Positions 16,008 to 25,202 of a stretch of DNA of 64,000 bases are shown here, piece by piece. Under the pieces are notes generated by a model. That model did not search any database, was not told where the DNA came from, and worked only from the letters and a program-made list of their open reading frames with translations. A program made the translations under genes and the position numbers. Origin of the DNA: Meiothermus sp. Pnk-1 (GTDB lineage Bacteria > Deinococcota > Deinococci > Deinococcales > Thermaceae); NCBI RefSeq assembly GCF_003226535.1, contig NZ_QKOB01000003.1, positions 310,001 through 374,000 of the forward strand, in the 5' to 3' direction. Positions within the stretch are counted from its first letter, which is position 1; each line of letters starts with the position of its first letter.

Positions 16008-16036
16008 TTGAAGTGTGATGTGTAACCCTATATCTA
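16008..16036 (+). promoter_or_regulatory. lon: lon promoter
   Basis: TTGAAG (16008-16013), 17-bp spacer, TATCTA (16031-16036). It sits about 105 bp before the lon ATG and directly behind the HAIR-like operator. The leader contains a GC-rich inverted region (around 16068-16120) and ends in GGAGGAGAAG. Confidence 0.6.
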
Positions 16037-16142
16037 TATATCCGGGCAGTACAATTCGCTTACATCGTCGGCGAGCCGCCGCGCCCGACGATTCCGCACC
16101 CACCTTCGGGCCGGAAGCCTCGGCGGACAACGGAGGAGAAGA

Positions 16143-18524
16143 ATGCGTTTAGAACTGCCGGTCATACCGTTGCGAAACACCGTCATCCTACCTCACATCA
16201 CCACTGCGGTAGATGTGGGTCGCGCCAAGTCCAAACGCGCGGTCGAGGAGGCTACGGGTGCCGACCGGCTACTGTTTTTGGTGGCCCAGCGTGACCCTGA
16301 AGTGGATGATCCCACCGCCGATGACCTCTTTACCTGGGGGGTAATGGCGGTAGTCAAACAGGCTATGCGCCTGCCCGATGGAACCTTGCAGGTGATGGTT
16401 GAGGCCAAAAACCGGGTTGAATTGCTGGACTACGTGGCTGGGCCATACCTGCGAGCCCGGGGCGAGGTCCATATCGAGGCCCCCATAGAAAACACCTCTA
16501 CCGCTCGGGTACTGGTGGATGAACTCAAGGACGCCTTCGAACGCTACGTCTCAGGGCATAAATCGCTCCGGCTGGACCGCTATCAGATCGACGCCCTCAA
16601 AGCCACCTCGGATCCGGCGGTGCTGGCCGATACCATCACTTACTACGCCACCTGGACGGTGGCAGAAAAGCAGGACGTCCTCGAGATCCTTGACCTCGAG
16701 GAGCGCCTAAAGAAAGTGCTCTCGATGCTCCTGCGCGACCTCGAGCGCTTCGACATGGACAAGCGTGTAGCTGCCCGGGTCAAGGAGCAGATGGACCAGA
16801 ACCAGCGCGAGTACTATCTGCGCGAGCAGATGAAGGCCATCCAGAAGGAGCTGGGTGGCGAGGATGGGCTGAGCGATCTCGAGAATCTGCGGGAGAAGAT
16901 CGAGCAGGCGGGAATGCCCGAAGCGGTTAAAAGCAAAGCCCTCAAGGAGCTGGACCGGCTCGAGCGGATGCAGCAGGGCAGCCCTGAGGCCACCGTGGCC
17001 CGCACCTACTTAGACTGGCTGGTCGAAGTTCCCTGGAACAAAGCCGACGACGAGGTGCTGGATATCGGTCATACCCGGGCTATCCTCGACGAGGACCACT
17101 ATGGGCTCAGGGACGTCAAGGAGCGCATCCTGGAGTACTTGGCGGTGCGCCAGATGACCCAGGGGCTCGACGTGCGCAACAAAGCCCCCACCCTGGTCTT
17201 GGTTGGGCCGCCCGGGGTGGGTAAGACCTCGCTGGGGCGCAGCATCGCCCGGAGCATGAACCGCAAGTTCCACCGCATCTCCCTGGGCGGTGTGCGCGAC
17301 GAGGCCGAGATTCGCGGCCACCGTCGGACCTACATCGGCGCGCTACCCGGCAAGATCATCCAGGCCATGAAGCAAGTCGGGGTAATCAACCCGGTGATCC
17401 TCCTCGACGAGATCGACAAGATGAGCGCCGACTGGCGCGGCGACCCCGCCAGCGCCATGCTCGAAGTGCTGGACCCCGAGCAAAACAACACCTTCACCGA
17501 CCACTACCTGGATGTGCCCTACGACCTCTCCCGGGTTTTCTTCATCACCACCGCCAATACGCTCCAGAGCATCCCCCGGCCCCTTCTGGACCGCATGGAA
17601 GTCATCGAGATCCCCGGCTACACCAACCTCGAAAAGGCGAGGATCGCCCGCGGCTACCTGTGGCCCAAGCAGGTCAGGGAAGCCGGGATGGAGGGCAAGC
17701 TAGAAGTCACCGATGCGGCCATCAACCGGGTAGTGGATGAGTACACCCGCGAGGCCGGGGTGCGCAACCTCGAGCGTGAACTCGGCAAAATCGCCCGCAA
17801 GGCCACGAAGAACTACCTGGAAAACAAATGGGAGGGCCTCAAGACGGTAGACGCTCCGGAGGTTCCCAGCTACCTGGGCGTGCCCAAGTTCCGCCCCGAC
17901 CGCGCCGAGAAGGTGGCCCAAATCGGAACCGCCCAGGGCTTGGCCTGGACCCCTGTAGGCGGCTCGCTCTTGACCATCGAGGCCGCCGTCGTCCCCGGGA
18001 GCGGCAAGGTGAACCTCACCGGCAGCCTGGGGGATGTGATGAAGGAATCGGCCCAGGCCGCCCTCACCTACCTGCGGGCCCACGCCCAGGAGTGGGGACT
18101 CCCCGAGGACTTCCATACCAAGTATGACCTGCACGTCCACGTGCCGGAGGGGGCCACGCCCAAAGACGGTCCCAGCGCGGGCATCACCATAGCCACGGCC
18201 ATTGCCAGCGCCATCACTCGCCGCCCGGCCCGCATGGACATCGCCATGACCGGGGAGATCACCATCCGGGGTAAGGTGCTCCCCATCGGGGGGGTCAAGG
18301 AAAAACTCTTGGCGGCTCACCAGGCGGGGATTTACAACATCATCTTGCCCAAAGATAACCAGCCCTATCTCCAGGAAATCCCTGAGGAAGTGCTGAAGGG
18401 GCTCGAGGTCACCTTGGTAGAGGACGTGAGCGAGGTGCTCAAGATCATGTTGGCCGCCGAACCGGTACCCGCCCCCACCCCCACTCCGCCTGCCGATCGC
18501 CCGCAGCCCGGGGCCGGAGCCTAA
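16143..18524 (+). CDS. lon: ATP-dependent protease La (LonA)
   Basis: 793 residues, typical LonA length. N-terminal substrate-binding LAN domain ([14 protein letters not shown], about 1-200), coiled-coil linker ([18 protein letters not shown]), AAA+ domain with Walker [10 protein letters not shown] and Walker [10 protein letters not shown], and C-terminal protease domain with the catalytic serine in PKDGPSAG and the lysine in [11 protein letters not shown]. The C-terminal tail is Pro-rich ([14 protein letters not shown]) and beyond the fold. It degrades damaged and regulatory proteins in the cytosol. GGAGGAG precedes the ATG. The upstream HAIR-like site suggests heat-shock control through HspR. 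Confidence 0.97.
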   Translation: MRLELPVIPLRNTVILPHITTAVDVGRAKSKRAVEEATGADRLLFLVAQRDPEVDDPTADDLFTWGVMAVVKQAMRLPDGTLQVMVEAKNRVELLDYVAGPYLRARGEVHIEAPIENTSTARVLVDELKDAFERYVSGHKSLRLDRYQIDALKATSDPAVLADTITYYATWTVAEKQDVLEILDLEERLKKVLSMLLRDLERFDMDKRVAARVKEQMDQNQREYYLREQMKAIQKELGGEDGLSDLENLREKIEQAGMPEAVKSKALKELDRLERMQQGSPEATVARTYLDWLVEVPWNKADDEVLDIGHTRAILDEDHYGLRDVKERILEYLAVRQMTQGLDVRNKAPTLVLVGPPGVGKTSLGRSIARSMNRKFHRISLGGVRDEAEIRGHRRTYIGALPGKIIQAMKQVGVINPVILLDEIDKMSADWRGDPASAMLEVLDPEQNNTFTDHYLDVPYDLSRVFFITTANTLQSIPRPLLDRMEVIEIPGYTNLEKARIARGYLWPKQVREAGMEGKLEVTDAAINRVVDEYTREAGVRNLERELGKIARKATKNYLENKWEGLKTVDAPEVPSYLGVPKFRPDRAEKVAQIGTAQGLAWTPVGGSLLTIEAAVVPGSGKVNLTGSLGDVMKESAQAALTYLRAHAQEWGLPEDFHTKYDLHVHVPEGATPKDGPSAGITIATAIASAITRRPARMDIAMTGEITIRGKVLPIGGVKEKLLAAHQAGIYNIILPKDNQPYLQEIPEEVLKGLEVTLVEDVSEVLKIMLAAEPVPAPTPTPPADRPQPGAGA

Positions 18525-18533
18525 TATCCATAG

Positions 18534-18563
18534 CCAAGGGACGCCCGGCTGGGCGTCCCTTGG
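18534..18563. terminator. Bidirectional terminator between lon and the HMA-like gene
   Basis: A 13-bp perfect stem (CCAAGGGACGCCC / GGGCGTCCCTTGG) with loop GGCT, 9 bp past the lon stop. The A/T pairs at the base place T residues after the stem on either strand, so it can end both lon and the converging minus-strand group. Confidence 0.85.
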
Positions 18564-18660
18564 TGAACGCCTCGGATAGGGGCGTGCAGCAAAGCGTATT
18601 CTCCTGGCAGAGTCCGAAGCTGGATAAAGCGTCTCCTGCGCCCAGAGCGGTGGAGGGCGA

Positions 18661-18870
18661 TTATAGCATCCCGGCCAAGAACCCCTGCTCGCGCACGGTG
18701 CGGATCAGGTCCATCACGGTGAGCCGGTGGGCGTCGTATTCCACCTCGATTTGGCCAAGGCTGGTGGCGACGGCTTTGCCTACGCCCTCGAGCTTGCTCA
18801 GGGCAAGGACGATCCTTTCCATTTGTTCTTTCTGCTCTACCCCGCGAACACCGATCAGCACCCGGTTCAT
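18661..18870 (-). CDS. HMA-fold protein lacking the metal-binding CxxC
   Basis: 69 residues from ATG 18870, behind GAGGTGG. The pattern (MNRVLIGVRGVEQKEQMERI, then LEGVGKAVATSLGQIEVEYD and DLIRTVREQGF) is the ferredoxin-like fold of CopZ/heavy-metal-associated domains. The usual GMxCxxC loop is replaced by GVEQKEQ, so it probably does not bind copper the normal way. It is the last gene of a minus-strand group. Either a degenerate metallochaperone or a protein-binding module; function unknown. Confidence 0.65.
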   Translation of the reverse strand: MNRVLIGVRGVEQKEQMERIVLALSKLEGVGKAVATSLGQIEVEYDAHRLTVMDLIRTVREQGFLAGML

Positions 18871-18909
18871 CCCGATACCACCTCGCGCCCAAAGCTTTAC
18901 CAACAGCGC

Positions 18910-19362
18910 CTATTCTAAGACACCCCGCACCTCTTGACGCTGCCCTCGGCTCCCCAGTACCCGTACCGCCAGGACCTTCGGCCCCAACACGAAGGAGTGA
19001 GCCTCGAGGGCCGACTTTAGCTCGCCGTGTGCGGGGTCTAGGTGCAGCGCCACCTCGTAGACCCCGGCGTCGTAGGCCGACTTGATCACCGCCCCCAGAA
19101 GACCCTGGTAGACCTCCTGGGCATCGGCCAGGATGCGGGTCAGAAGCACCGTCACCTGGTCTCCTTGCCACAGGGCTTGCCCCAGAGCAAATCCCACGAT
19201 TCGCCCCTGCTCCAGCGCCACAAACGAATGTCCGCTTCGGCTAAAAAACCGCAAGGCGGCGGGGGTACAGCGGTACATATGGGGGGGTTGCTCGCCTAGT
19301 GTAGCCCTTTCGTAGGCCTCGAGCCCGGCGAAGTCAGCTTCGGTAAAGTCGCGGAAAACCAT
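18910..19362 (-). CDS. GNAT-like protein (DUF1999-type)
   Basis: 150 residues. The order of features (VFRDFTEADFAGLEAYERAT, FVALEQGRIVGFALGQALWQG, then AVIKSAYDAGVYEVALHLDP) is that of GNAT acetyltransferases. Small Thermus/Deinococcus proteins of this type are grouped as DUF1999, and I believe this is one. The acetyl-CoA loop (usually R/QxxGxG/A) is not clear, so enzymatic activity is uncertain. TAGCAT lies 6 bp before the ATG, which suggests a leaderless transcript starting within the group. It begins 9 bp after the stop of the vWA gene. Confidence 0.6.
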   Translation of the reverse strand: MVFRDFTEADFAGLEAYERATLGEQPPHMYRCTPAALRFFSRSGHSFVALEQGRIVGFALGQALWQGDQVTVLLTRILADAQEVYQGLLGAVIKSAYDAGVYEVALHLDPAHGELKSALEAHSFVLGPKVLAVRVLGSRGQRQEVRGVLE

Positions 19363-19371
19363 AACCCCATG

Positions 19372-20778
19372 CTAAACGCTAACCGTTGGCAAACGGGCAG
19401 ACGTCGCCCTCGAACCACGCTGGAACCACAAGTATTCGGCGGCCAGAAGAAGGGCCGCCAGTAGGGCCAACCAGGGGCTCAGCTCGAGCACAAAACTCGG
19501 CGGGAGGGAACGGCTTGGAGCGGGGCGGGGGAGCAAGGTCTCCTGTGAGCGCAGCAGGCCTTGGCGGGCTTCGCCGCGTGGAGCGATCAGGTTGTATAGC
19601 AGCACCGGGAAGGCCGGTAGGTCGCGCAGGGCGGCAATGGGGGGTAGGTAAACTCCGTTCGGGTTGTACCAGCCCAGGATTTCCCCGTTTTCCCCGATGA
19701 GCAAAGGCCGCCAGCCCTGCGGAGCCTGGGGGGGAACCGGAAGCCGAAAGCCCACCAACTCCACCCCCCTCAGGTAAGGCAGGGTGCGCTCGAGGTCCAG
19801 CACGGTAGCCTCCGCCTGGGCCTGGCGGGCGAAGTACACGGTGAAGGTAGGGGGCGTCTCCTTAGGGGTGCCGATTTCGAAGCGAAGCTCGGGATTGGCC
19901 GGTGCCCTCACCGTACCGAGCAGGGCCAGCAGGCGCTCGAGGGCCGGGGCCGCTTCCGAGAGGGCCACCCGTACCGCCCGGCGGTTGAAGGAGGCCTGGT
20001 TGTCGAGGGTAAGGGCGTCGTTGGCGGAAACTTGAGCCTGGACGCTGAGGGAAGGCGGCTCGAGCGTAGCGTACCCCCCGGCGGGAATCTTGAGCGCGTA
20101 TGGCCGTCCGTTCACCACCACCTGGCCCTCCCACGGCCCTGGCCCGCTGTTGGCGAAGGCCACAAAGCCCGGCCCGATGGCGGTGATACCGACGTTCTGA
20201 CCGTTTCCCCCTACGTTCAGGTAGCCTTCCGCCCCCGGGTCGGGGCTATCCGAGGCCACCAGGACCGGCGCCCCGGGCAAAAGTCGGCGGCCCAGGGCGA
20301 TCGCCGCCGGAAGATCGGCCTCTGGGTCGCCAGGGGCAATCTTCGCCAGCGCATCCAAGAGGGTGCGCCCCGGGGCTGGGCCGAAGGCTTGAGGGCGTTC
20401 CCCAGCCCGGATCAGGAGGGCCCGCGGGCTCGAGGCCAGCCGCGTGCGCAGTTGCCGCTTGGCACTTTCCAAGCGGCTTGGGGCGAGGTCGGTGGCGGCC
20501 ATCGAGGCGGAGGCATCGAGCACGATCACCAGCGGTCCGGGCCGCTCGAGCCGAAGTTGAGGGCGCGCCAGGGCCAGCACCATACAACTCGCAGCAAACA
20601 GCAAAAGCCATAGGCGCAGGTCCAGCTGACGGCGGGATCGGCCCTGACGCCTGGCTTTCTGCCATAGCCACAGCCCCGCTACCTTGCGCTCGGGTGGGCG
20701 GCGGCGGCGGTAGAGCCAGTACACCAACCCCAGTACCACCGGCAGGGCCAACAAAACGAGGGGGGACAAGAAAGCCAT
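19372..20778 (-). CDS. BatA-like membrane protein with von Willebrand factor A domain
   Basis: 468 residues. Two N-terminal helices (FLSPLVLLALPVVLGLVYWL and LRLWLLLFAASCMVLALA) anchor it, as in BatA-type proteins. The vWA domain follows with the MIDAS motif DASAS (in LVIVLDASASMAATD). The middle is beta-rich and periplasmic. A last helix near the C terminus (LELSPWLALLAALLLAAEYLW) ends the chain. BatA proteins usually sit beside a MoxR ATPase; none is present here. It may work with the secreted DUF3352-like protein encoded just upstream. Exact role unknown. Confidence 0.75.
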   Translation of the reverse strand: MAFLSPLVLLALPVVLGLVYWLYRRRRPPERKVAGLWLWQKARRQGRSRRQLDLRLWLLLFAASCMVLALARPQLRLERPGPLVIVLDASASMAATDLAPSRLESAKRQLRTRLASSPRALLIRAGERPQAFGPAPGRTLLDALAKIAPGDPEADLPAAIALGRRLLPGAPVLVASDSPDPGAEGYLNVGGNGQNVGITAIGPGFVAFANSGPGPWEGQVVVNGRPYALKIPAGGYATLEPPSLSVQAQVSANDALTLDNQASFNRRAVRVALSEAAPALERLLALLGTVRAPANPELRFEIGTPKETPPTFTVYFARQAQAEATVLDLERTLPYLRGVELVGFRLPVPPQAPQGWRPLLIGENGEILGWYNPNGVYLPPIAALRDLPAFPVLLYNLIAPRGEARQGLLRSQETLLPRPAPSRSLPPSFVLELSPWLALLAALLLAAEYLWFQRGSRATSARLPTVSV

Positions 20779-20792
20779 CTACCTGGTGGGGT

Positions 20793-22226
20793 TCACCATC
20801 TGACGTTGGACAACGAGCGGCTGATGAGGGTGTTGCCCTCTACGGTGGCGTAGTTGATTCCATCGCCGAAGCGCTTGAGCACGCTTACCATGAAGTCTCC
20901 CATCCGCCTGCTCAGTTCGCGGGTGCGGCGGGCCTGGTTGGCGCTCCCGGCGGGCAGAAGGGTGCTCTGCAGCAGGCTCTCGATGCTGGGGATCTGGGCA
21001 GCGGCATCGCTAAAACCGTAGCTGACCGCGCGCGCAGGGATGGCCTGACGGGACTGCTGGAAGCGAGGGTTTTCCTTCCAGGCGGGGTTGCTCAAGCCCT
21101 CGAGGGCAGCCTTGCTGGTGGCCAGGATCAACCGGTCGGCATCGAAGCGGTAGTACAAGCGCCCCAGCAGACCGACCTCTACCGCTTTGAAATCGCCCTC
21201 CTTGCCCACCACCTTAAACCCGCCCTTGCCCTCGGGGGTGGCGAAGGCGGCGAAGTTTTGTAGTAAGCCCAGCAAGTTCGCCTCGGCCGTGGGAGGGTCC
21301 AGCACCTCTACAAACAGCAGCATATCCCCCAACTGGGCCAGAGCATCGCTGCGAACGCCTTGTTGGCCGGTAGGGGCGTTGAAGGTCACCTGGGCTACCC
21401 GCTTGCCAAAGGCGGAAAGGTCGAGGTTGAGGCTCGAGTTCAGGTCGCGGGATAGCGCGTTCAAATAGCGGCCCAAGGCCGGGATGTCCACCACGCCGGT
21501 GCTAGCGGCAACGCCTTGGGGGAAGTCGCCCAGCTCCCAGGGCTGATCCTTGGGTAAGGCGATGGCGGTGAGCTGGGGATCTACCCCGGGGACGAACTCC
21601 AAGCGGGTTTCCTGGCTTATGCCTTGGGGGGTTAGCTTCAGCGAGAAGGTGAATCGCTTCACCGCCGAGAGGGTGAGACCTATGCGGGGGGGGAGCTCGA
21701 GCTGGTTGGCGAAGCCCTTGGGCAGCTCCGCCCAAAACGCGAGATCCCCGCCTACCGGGGCCTTGAGCCCGCGCTGGTTGCGGATAAAGCGCTCAAAGGC
21801 AGCGGACGAGGCCACGAGGGCCAGGTCTCTGCTCAAGCCGGTCACCATCCCATCTTGGGTATCTACCTGCCACCCACCGCGGTTTTGGGGCTTGCGCAAT
21901 CCCTTGCGCAGGCTTTGTAGAGCTTGAGGGGTGGGCTTGGCGATGACGAAAAAGTCTCCACTGGGATAAAAAGCTGCCGCAGCACCGCGGCTCAAGAGCC
22001 CCAGCAATTCGGGGTCGACGGCTTCTTCGCGCATCGCGCGGCGCAACTCGGCCTCGAGCCCGCTCTTGGCCCAGTCCTGGGCGATCCCGCGCAGGCGGGG
22101 GTGTTGGGAGAGGTCGCCGAGGGTAAACCCAGCAACGGCCCCCGGAGGGACCAAACTCACCAGGTTTTGGCCGAGGGCCGGGGAAATCAACAGCGCGAGA
22201 ACGAGCCCAATGCGGAGTAGATTCAT
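20793..22226 (-). CDS. DUF3352-like secreted protein
   Basis: 477 residues from ATG 22226, which has GGAGG 4 bp upstream and opens a signal peptide (MNLLRIGLVLALLISPALGQ). The mature part begins LVSLVPPGAVAGFTLGDLSQ, the typical start of DUF3352 proteins, which are widespread secreted or lipid-anchored proteins of unknown role. Repeated patterns (FWAELPKGFANQ, LFVEVLDPPTAEANLLGLLQ, RFDADRLILATSKAALEGL) fit an all-beta, internally duplicated fold. It is 14 bp upstream of the vWA gene and probably co-transcribed. Confidence 0.65.
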   Translation of the reverse strand: MNLLRIGLVLALLISPALGQNLVSLVPPGAVAGFTLGDLSQHPRLRGIAQDWAKSGLEAELRRAMREEAVDPELLGLLSRGAAAAFYPSGDFFVIAKPTPQALQSLRKGLRKPQNRGGWQVDTQDGMVTGLSRDLALVASSAAFERFIRNQRGLKAPVGGDLAFWAELPKGFANQLELPPRIGLTLSAVKRFTFSLKLTPQGISQETRLEFVPGVDPQLTAIALPKDQPWELGDFPQGVAASTGVVDIPALGRYLNALSRDLNSSLNLDLSAFGKRVAQVTFNAPTGQQGVRSDALAQLGDMLLFVEVLDPPTAEANLLGLLQNFAAFATPEGKGGFKVVGKEGDFKAVEVGLLGRLYYRFDADRLILATSKAALEGLSNPAWKENPRFQQSRQAIPARAVSYGFSDAAAQIPSIESLLQSTLLPAGSANQARRTRELSRRMGDFMVSVLKRFGDGINYATVEGNTLISRSLSNVRW

Positions 22227-22292
22227 GACCTCCTCAGTGTACCTGGCGGCCTGCACGCTGTGGGTGATGGGCGAGCGGGGGTTGCGGTGACT

Positions 22293-24269
22293 TCAAGCCG
22301 TCTGCTGCCGCTGGGCGATGACCTTTTGGGCCAGGTGGGGTGGAACCTCGGCATAGTGAGAGAACTCCAGGCTATACGCCCCGGTGCCCTGGGTCATGCC
22401 GGATAACACCCGGCTGTACTCGAGCAGTTCCGCCAACGGAACCTCTGCTTGTACCACCGTTAGCGCCCCGTCTTGATCCATCCCCAGTACCCGGCCCCGG
22501 CGGCCTTGGAGGTCTGAGATCACATCCCCTACCCGGTCTTGGGTCACAAACACCTTGAGGTTGTACACCGGCTCCAACAGCACCGGTTGGGCTTGGGGAG
22601 CGACGTTTTTGAACGCCAACGACCCGGCGGTTTGGAAGGCCATGTCCGAGGAGTCCACGTCGTGATAGGAGCCGTGGTAGACGATGGCCTTGAAACCGAT
22701 CACCGGGAACCCGGCCAGCACCCCCTGCTTGGCGGCCTCGCGGATGCCCGCCTCGATGGCCTCTTGGTATTTGGTGGGGATCACCCCGCCGGTGATCCGC
22801 CACTCGAAGGCGTACTCGGGGGCGGGCTCGAGCCGCAACCAGACATCGCCGTACTGCCCGTGGCCTCCGGTTTGTTTCTTGTGTTTACCTTGGCCCTCGG
22901 CCACCTTGCGGATGGTCTCGCGGTAGGGGATCTTGGGCAGCTTGAGCTGGACCTTCACCCCGTAGTCGGCCAGGCGTTCCCTGGCGGTCTCGAGGTGCAG
23001 GTCGCCGTGACCCCACAAGAGCATCTCGCCGGTTTCCGGGTTGCGCTCGACCTTGAGGCTAGGGTCTTCCTCCAGGAGCTTGTGCAAAGCCTCTCCCAGC
23101 TTGGCTTCGTCGCCCTTGTTTTCCAAATACAGGGCCATCATCACGTTGGGGTCAGGGAGCCGGGCGAAGGGAACCTCGTCTGACTCCGGGCGGTTCCCGC
23201 TCCAGAGGATCATCCCCCGATGCAAAGACTCGGCCTTAGGGATAGCCAGGATGGTCCCGGCGGGGGCCTCGGGGAGTTCCACCAGGTCCTTGCCTTTGGC
23301 GGTGTAGAGGTGGCCCAGCTTGACGGCCCCGCCCTCCGATTGCAAGGTGTCCCCAGGCTTTAGGGTTCCCCGGTAGATCCGCACAAACGCCACATGGCCG
23401 ATGAAGGGATCCACCTGTACCTTGAAGACCTTGCCCAGGCAAGGACCCTCTCCGAAGCGCTCGCCAGGAGAAGGCAGGGCTTCCAGAAACAGCTGCAAGA
23501 GCAAGTCCAGCCCGATCATGGCTCCAGAAGAGCCGATGGCCACCGGGTACACCAGCCCCTTGCGCACCGCCTCGTGGAAAGCCTGGGAAAGCCCCTCCTC
23601 GTCTACCTCTTCGCCGCCTAGGTATTTTTCCAATAACCCCTCGTCGGTCTCGATGATGGCCTCGCGGGCTTCGTTGCGGTATTTCTCGATCCCCGCTTTT
23701 TGATCTTCGGGGACCGGGATCTCCTCGGGCTTGCCGCCGGTGTAGCGGTAAGCCCTCCCGCGCAGCACATCCACCAGCCCCACCCACTTTCCTCCTTCAT
23801 AGATCGGCAGGTGCGCCGGGAGGATATGCCCCAAGGTGGAGCGCAAGTCCTCGAGCAGGGCGAAGAAATCCCCCCCTTTCTCAAGCTTTGTCACCACCAC
23901 CATGCGGGCTAGCCCGAGCCGTTCGGCTACCGTCCAGGCCCGCTCGGTGCCAATTTGCACTCCAGATTCTGCCGAGACCGCCACCACCGCGGCGTCCGCG
24001 GCCTCTAGCGCACCGCGGATCTCCCCCACGAAATCGGCATAACCCGGAGCGTCCAGCAGATAAATTTTGTGCCCCTGGTACTCCAGGGGCAGCACACCGG
24101 TGCGCACCGATACCCCGTGGGTTTTTTCCTCCGGGGTATAGTCCGAGGTGGTGCTGCCCTCTTCGACCTTGCCCATGCGGTCCTTACCCCCGGTGTAGAC
24201 CAACAAGGCTTCACCGAGGGTAGTTTTACCGCTGCCGCTATGCCCGACTAGGGCTAGGGTGCGCATCAT
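22293..24269 (-). CDS. EF-G-like translation GTPase (EF-G-2 type)
   Basis: 658 residues with EF-G domain order: G domain, domain II, III, IV (GHGQYGDVWLRLEPAP) and V (EPVYNLKVFVTQDRVGDVISDL). Walker A is GHSGSGKT. Two GTPase motifs depart from EF-G: G3 reads DAPGYADF where EF-G has DTPGHVDF (catalytic His replaced by Tyr), and G4 reads TKLE rather than NKxD. This matches the EF-G-2 paralogs described in Thermus, whose in vivo role is unclear. The canonical fusA must be elsewhere. The start is behind AAGGAGG. ATG codons 24269 and 24266 are adjacent and either is possible. Confidence 0.88.
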   Translation of the reverse strand: MMRTLALVGHSGSGKTTLGEALLVYTGGKDRMGKVEEGSTTSDYTPEEKTHGVSVRTGVLPLEYQGHKIYLLDAPGYADFVGEIRGALEAADAAVVAVSAESGVQIGTERAWTVAERLGLARMVVVTKLEKGGDFFALLEDLRSTLGHILPAHLPIYEGGKWVGLVDVLRGRAYRYTGGKPEEIPVPEDQKAGIEKYRNEAREAIIETDEGLLEKYLGGEEVDEEGLSQAFHEAVRKGLVYPVAIGSSGAMIGLDLLLQLFLEALPSPGERFGEGPCLGKVFKVQVDPFIGHVAFVRIYRGTLKPGDTLQSEGGAVKLGHLYTAKGKDLVELPEAPAGTILAIPKAESLHRGMILWSGNRPESDEVPFARLPDPNVMMALYLENKGDEAKLGEALHKLLEEDPSLKVERNPETGEMLLWGHGDLHLETARERLADYGVKVQLKLPKIPYRETIRKVAEGQGKHKKQTGGHGQYGDVWLRLEPAPEYAFEWRITGGVIPTKYQEAIEAGIREAAKQGVLAGFPVIGFKAIVYHGSYHDVDSSDMAFQTAGSLAFKNVAPQAQPVLLEPVYNLKVFVTQDRVGDVISDLQGRRGRVLGMDQDGALTVVQAEVPLAELLEYSRVLSGMTQGTGAYSLEFSHYAEVPPHLAQKVIAQRQQTA

Positions 24270-24282
24270 GCTTAGACCTCCT

Positions 24283-24306
24283 TTGTGGGTACAGTATAGC
24301 CCACAA
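24283..24306 (-). promoter_or_regulatory. Promoter of the EF-G-like gene inside an inverted repeat
   Basis: TTGTGGG (24283-24289) and CCCACAA (24300-24306) form a perfect 7-bp inverted repeat. The 10-bp centre contains the minus-strand -10 TATACT. A weak -35 (CTGATG) lies 17 bp further upstream. The layout suggests a repressor site over the -10. Confidence 0.45.
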
Positions 24307-24400
24307 CACCGGGAGCATCAGTCCCTATCCGGGAAGGGTGCCGGTCCTCGCTGGGAGCCTACCCCTGATCCGGCGGAGCTAGGGGGAGTAAGATTACGCT

Positions 24401-25120
24401 ATGAAAAGAACGGCGGCCAGCGGTTCCGCAACTACCTATTTCACCCCGGAGCTTTTTCGCTTCCTCCTCGAGCTGCGCTACAACAACCATCGCGCTTGGT
24501 TTCAAGCCAACAAACCCCGCTACGAGGAGCACGTCCGGCAGCCTTTTCTTCGCTTTATCGAGGACTTCGCCCCCTGTTTGAAGCGCATCAACCCAGCCTT
24601 TACCGCCGAGGCCAGGAGCCTTTTTCGCATCCATCGCGATACCCGCTTCAGCTACGACAAAACTCCCTACAAAACCCACGCCGCAGCCCAGTTTCGCCAT
24701 ATCCTAGGCCGGGACGTTCACGCGCCGGGGTTTTACTTGCACCTCGAGCCCGATAACTGCTTCATCGCCGGGGGGATCTGGCTACCCGAGCCCGAGCCCA
24801 CCTTGCGCATTCGCCAGGCGATCGCCCGCTGGGACCCCCGCTGGATGGCCTTCAAACAGGAAGGCCCGCCGCTGTTCCAAGAAGACAAGCTCAAGCGCGC
24901 CCCCAAGGGCTTTGATCCCCATCATCCGCTGATCGAGGAGCTCAAGCTCAAGAGCTTCATCGCCGGGGTAGCGTTCCGCGAGGAGGAGGTCTGCTCGCCG
25001 AATTTTCTAGACCAAGTCGGCCAGGCTTGCCAGCGCCTCAACCCGTTGGTGGACTTCTTGTGCGACGTGCTCAAGCTCCCCACCGCCGAAGCGATCGAAG
25101 CCCCCCGAGGAATGTCTTAG
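24401..25120 (+). CDS. DUF2461 family protein
   Basis: 239 residues, common length for the family (TIGR02453). Recognisable parts: YFTPELFRFLLELRYNNHR and WFQANKPRYEEHV near the start, then FRIHRDTRFSYDKTPYKTHAA and GFYLHLEPDNCFIAGGIWLP. The function is unknown; the family is broadly spread in bacteria and some fungi. TAAGAT lies 6 bp before ATG 24401 and no ribosome site is evident, so this is probably a leaderless transcript. It is divergent from the EF-G-like gene. Confidence 0.85.
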   Translation: MKRTAASGSATTYFTPELFRFLLELRYNNHRAWFQANKPRYEEHVRQPFLRFIEDFAPCLKRINPAFTAEARSLFRIHRDTRFSYDKTPYKTHAAAQFRHILGRDVHAPGFYLHLEPDNCFIAGGIWLPEPEPTLRIRQAIARWDPRWMAFKQEGPPLFQEDKLKRAPKGFDPHHPLIEELKLKSFIAGVAFREEEVCSPNFLDQVGQACQRLNPLVDFLCDVLKLPTAEAIEAPRGMS

Positions 25121-25202
25121 GGAGGGTTGATCCACCGCGTTGGGCGTACGGCGCGGGACATCAGGGCAGGAACTTGGCGTTGGGCGGCGTAAACTAAACC
25201 CA

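Larger units (their letters stand above)
15404..16142. other. 739-bp control region between preT and lon
   Basis: No full-length gene is visible. It is unusually AT-rich at 15660-15760 compared with the surrounding coding DNA. From left to right it holds a 7-bp inverted repeat and a palindrome likely tied to preT, about 100 bp without clear signals, an AT-rich promoter with a hairpin and a 20-codon ORF, a second promoter with a 13-codon leaderless ORF, and the HAIR element and promoter of lon. Each is listed separately. Confidence 0.6.
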
